Below, in pieces: positions 11,991-13,895 of a DNA stretch of 13,895 bases. Where the stretch lies: the NCBI GenBank assembly GCA_030043405.1, contig JASHXS010000078.1, positions 1-13,895 of the forward strand, written 5' to 3'. The position numbers were made by a program, and so were the translations under genes. The notes under the pieces were generated by a model. It was not told where the DNA came from. It searched no databases and worked only from the letters and a program-made list of their open reading frames with translations. Positions within the stretch are counted from its first letter, which is position 1. Each line of letters begins with the position of its first letter. The DNA is from Thermoplasmata archaeon (GTDB lineage Archaea; Thermoplasmatota; Thermoplasmata; Lutacidiplasmatales; UBA184).

Positions 11991-13061
11991 CTAGACTTCG
12001 CCCACTTCGGCAGCGCATTTGGCGCAGAGCAGTCCCTTGTGGTCGGGTCCCAGCGGGGTGCCACACAGTGGACACTCGGCGCGGGCGTCGGCGGCGGCGA
12101 TGAGTTCCTGGACGCTCGTTCGGAGGGCCGGGTTCGACCCCGCCGGTGCGGGCTCGGCGGGCATGGTGACCGCCGCCGCGCTCGCCAACGGCATGAACGC
12201 GTCCAGCCGGGGACGGTACACTCCCGTCCGCCGGTCGAACGTTACCAGACCGCGAGCGGCCAGCCCCTGAAGGGCCGAGTCCATGAGCTCGCGCACCCCG
12301 CCAAACACGTGGGCCATCTCGACCGCGGTGAGCCCGTGCGACTCGACCAGGACCTGGAGGGCCCGGGCCGCCAGGACCGGCATCTCGCCGCGTCCGGTCA
12401 CCCGGTCCACGTACCAGCTGACGCGGGAGGTCCGGCGAACGCGTCGAGTGGGAGGGAGCCGTCCGGCGCGAGGGTCCGCGAGCACCAGCGAACGGACCAG
12501 GTCGAGTTCGTAGATCACCCGCTCCTCGGGGAAGTACGCGAGCACCGCCACGCAGAAGGGCAGCAGCCCTCGAGTCCGGCACGCTTCGATCCCCTCGTCG
12601 AGGTTGCGAAGGAACGTCGGCAAGCTGACCCGCGCCCCGCCGGCGGCGGCCCGGTCCTCTTCGACCCTCGACCGGGTGAGGTAGTGCTCGCGGAGCAGGA
12701 AGCGGACGATCACCCGCGTCGGCGGTGGCCCACCGGGGAGGGTCGCCTCCGCGCCCCCATCCGGTTCGAAACTCAGGCGGTCGATCGGCCGCAGGAACTC
12801 CCACGCCGCCCCGGGCGGAGGGGGAGGATCCAACCGGAGTTCGAGGGGTCCGGCCAGAGGGCTCGTGTCCGCGACGAGGTCGTAGAAGGTCGCGTACTCG
12901 CGCGAACCCGACCGCAGCCGGAAGGGGGCCAAGGGGGTCCGGCGTCGCGCGAGGAATTCTTCGTATGCCCGGGAGAGAGCCCGTTCCGAGTATGAATCGT
13001 GACGCTCCCCCGCGAGCGCGCGCGTCAGCTTCTGCAGTTCAGGCAGGGGTACGACCGCCAC
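11991..13061 (-). CDS. Uncharacterised protein with predicted winged helix and C-terminal zinc ribbon
   Basis: 356 aa from GTG 13061, with CGGAGGA (13065-13071) just upstream. I do not recognise a named family. Residues 1-60 are helical and charged. Residues 60-230 are a mixed region containing VIVRFLLREHYLTRSR, GLLPFCVAVLAYFPEERVIYELDLVRS and a very basic patch (RRVRRTSRVSW, about 206-216). Residues about 230-286 read like a winged helix-turn-helix: LQVLVESHGLTAVEMAHVFG, DSALQGLAARGLVTFDRRTGVYRPRL. After a Pro/Ala linker, residues 330-349 form a zinc ribbon with CPLC (C330, C333) and CAKC (C346, C349). The soluble, basic, DNA-binding-like layout suggests a transcription-related role, but that is inference. 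Its start overlaps the end of the glycosyltransferase gene by 23 bases, so the two are probably translated from one mRNA. Confidence 0.65.
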   Translation of the reverse strand: MAVVPLPELQKLTRALAGERHDSYSERALSRAYEEFLARRRTPLAPFRLRSGSREYATFYDLVADTSPLAGPLELRLDPPPPPGAAWEFLRPIDRLSFEPDGGAEATLPGGPPPTRVIVRFLLREHYLTRSRVEEDRAAAGGARVSLPTFLRNLDEGIEACRTRGLLPFCVAVLAYFPEERVIYELDLVRSLVLADPRAGRLPPTRRVRRTSRVSWYVDRVTGRGEMPVLAARALQVLVESHGLTAVEMAHVFGGVRELMDSALQGLAARGLVTFDRRTGVYRPRLDAFMPLASAAAVTMPAEPAPAGSNPALRTSVQELIAAADARAECPLCGTPLGPDHKGLLCAKCAAEVGEV

Positions 13062-13895
13062 CGGTCCTCCGAGATTCGATAAGATGTTCGTAGAGAGAGA
13101 TAAACCGGTGGGCCATCGTCTCCAGGGAGGCCTCGCTCCGAACGTACTCTCGTCCCCGCTCCCCGAGGCGGCGACGGGTCGCCGGGTCGCGTACGAGGTC
13201 GGTCAGCGCCTGGCCCAACGCCCCGGGGACCCGCATCGGCACCTTGCGACCGGTCACGCCGTCGGTCACGAGCTCCGCCGCGCCCCCCTCGGCCGGTGCG
13301 ACCACGGGGGTCGCGCAGGCCATCGCCTCCAGGAGCGCGATGCTCGACGTGTCGCTCGTGGAAGGGAGCACGAACACGTCGCTCTGACCCAGCAGCGCCG
13401 GCTTCTCCTCCTCGGCGACCGGTCCGATGTACCGGACGGTGCCCGAGAGACGCGGGTCCTCCCGGATCCGTGCGCGTACGCGACTCTCCTCGGGGCCCGC
13501 GCCGCCCACGACGGCCACCAGGTCCGTCTCCGACCTCGCCTCGGCCACCGCGTCCAGGAATCGGTGGACCCCTTTGTCGGTCGTGAGTCGGCCCAGGTAG
13601 GTGACCAACGGCGCTGCGCCGAACCCGCAGCGGGCGCGCCAGTCGGGCTGGGCGACCTGCGGGGAGAATCGGTCCAGGTCGATCCCGTTCGGCACGATCT
13701 CCACGGAACGTCGGAACGGCTTGCGGACGCTCTCCACCAGGGCATCGCGAGCCGACGTGGACGGGGCGGTCGCGACGTCACACCGCCAGTACAGGCCGAG
13801 GTTCCACCACCAGGCGACCCGGAAGAACTGCGGGACCAGGAACTTCGGCGGCACCGCCTCTCGCATGGCCCGGATGTTGGTATGGAACGTCCCGA
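13039..13895 (-). CDS. Family-4-like glycosyltransferase, 5' end beyond the window
   Basis: About 285 codons are visible. The frame continues upstream of the first in-window ATG (13866) with GTFHTNIRA, a typical GT4 interdomain stretch, so the true start lies past the right edge. Seen are the N-terminal domain end with STSARDALVES and the VPNGIDLDRFSP loop, then the nucleotide-sugar domain with YLGRLTTDKGVHRFLDAV, VGGAGPEE, YIGPVAEEEKPALLGQSDVFVLPS, and the donor-binding EX7E-like region TSSIALLEAMACATPVVAPAEGGAAELV. Such enzymes transfer a sugar from a nucleotide donor, usually in lipid, surface-polysaccharide or compatible-solute synthesis at the cytoplasmic side. Acceptor and donor cannot be told from the sequence. 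The 3' end overlaps the following gene by 23 bases. Confidence 0.9.
   Translation of the reverse strand, partial: GTFHTNIRAMREAVPPKFLVPQFFRVAWWWNLGLYWRCDVATAPSTSARDALVESVRKPFRRSVEIVPNGIDLDRFSPQVAQPDWRARCGFGAAPLVTYLGRLTTDKGVHRFLDAVAEARSETDLVAVVGGAGPEESRVRARIREDPRLSGTVRYIGPVAEEEKPALLGQSDVFVLPSTSDTSSIALLEAMACATPVVAPAEGGAAELVTDGVTGRKVPMRVPGALGQALTDLVRDPATRRRLGERGREYVRSEASLETMAHRFISLYEHLIESRRTGGGRTPA

Overview
The window is a GC-rich archaeal chromosome segment. Archaeal origin is supported by the start of ribosomal protein uL3 with an archaeal-type N-terminus at the left edge, an archaeal-type threonine dehydrogenase, a DUF99 protein, short AT-rich TATA-like boxes 24-35 bases ahead of starts, and a tRNA whose 3' CCA is not encoded and which appears split by a short intron. 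A high-GC member of the Thermoplasmatota or a related euryarchaeal lineage is my best guess; that placement is inference.

Layout, left to right. (1) Bases 1-55, minus: the first 18 codons of uL3, diverging from a tdh-kbl pair (282-2538, plus) that converts L-threonine to glycine and acetyl-CoA. (2) 2631-4907: a DUF2203 protein (plus) that ends in the same CTAG tetranucleotide as a convergent DUF72 protein (minus). Upstream of the latter on the minus strand is a membrane protein with a zinc ribbon and a carboxypeptidase-regulatory-like domain. (3) 4941-5653, plus: a DUF99 protein whose stop codon lies inside a tRNA-Arg(TCT) gene. That tRNA folds perfectly only if about 32 nt are removed from its T-loop. 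(4) 5694-11749: a signalling block. It holds a KaiC/GvpD-like P-loop ATPase and a response regulator with an enlarged loop (both plus), then, on the minus strand, a 7-TM protein, a membrane PAS-histidine kinase, an Rcp1-like response regulator, and a receiver-linker-HPt protein. The domains needed for a His-Asp-His-Asp relay all lie within about 5.5 kb. (5) 11991-13895, minus: a family-4-like glycosyltransferase (cut by the right edge) overlapping a protein with a predicted winged helix and a C-terminal zinc ribbon.

How the genes fit together. tdh and kbl form a tight operon (one base between stop and start). The signalling genes probably work together: the kinase (H216) could phosphorylate the Rcp1-like regulator (D71) and/or the receiver D59 of the hybrid. 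The HPt (H312) could then pass phosphate to another receiver such as the divergent-strand regulator (D57). The order and partners are inference. The most unusual features are the tRNA intron in the T-loop and the compact phosphorelay set beside a KaiC-like ATPase that keeps only one intact P-loop. No CRISPR arrays, insertion sequences, rRNA genes or long repeats were seen, and no gene-free stretch exceeds 300 bases.
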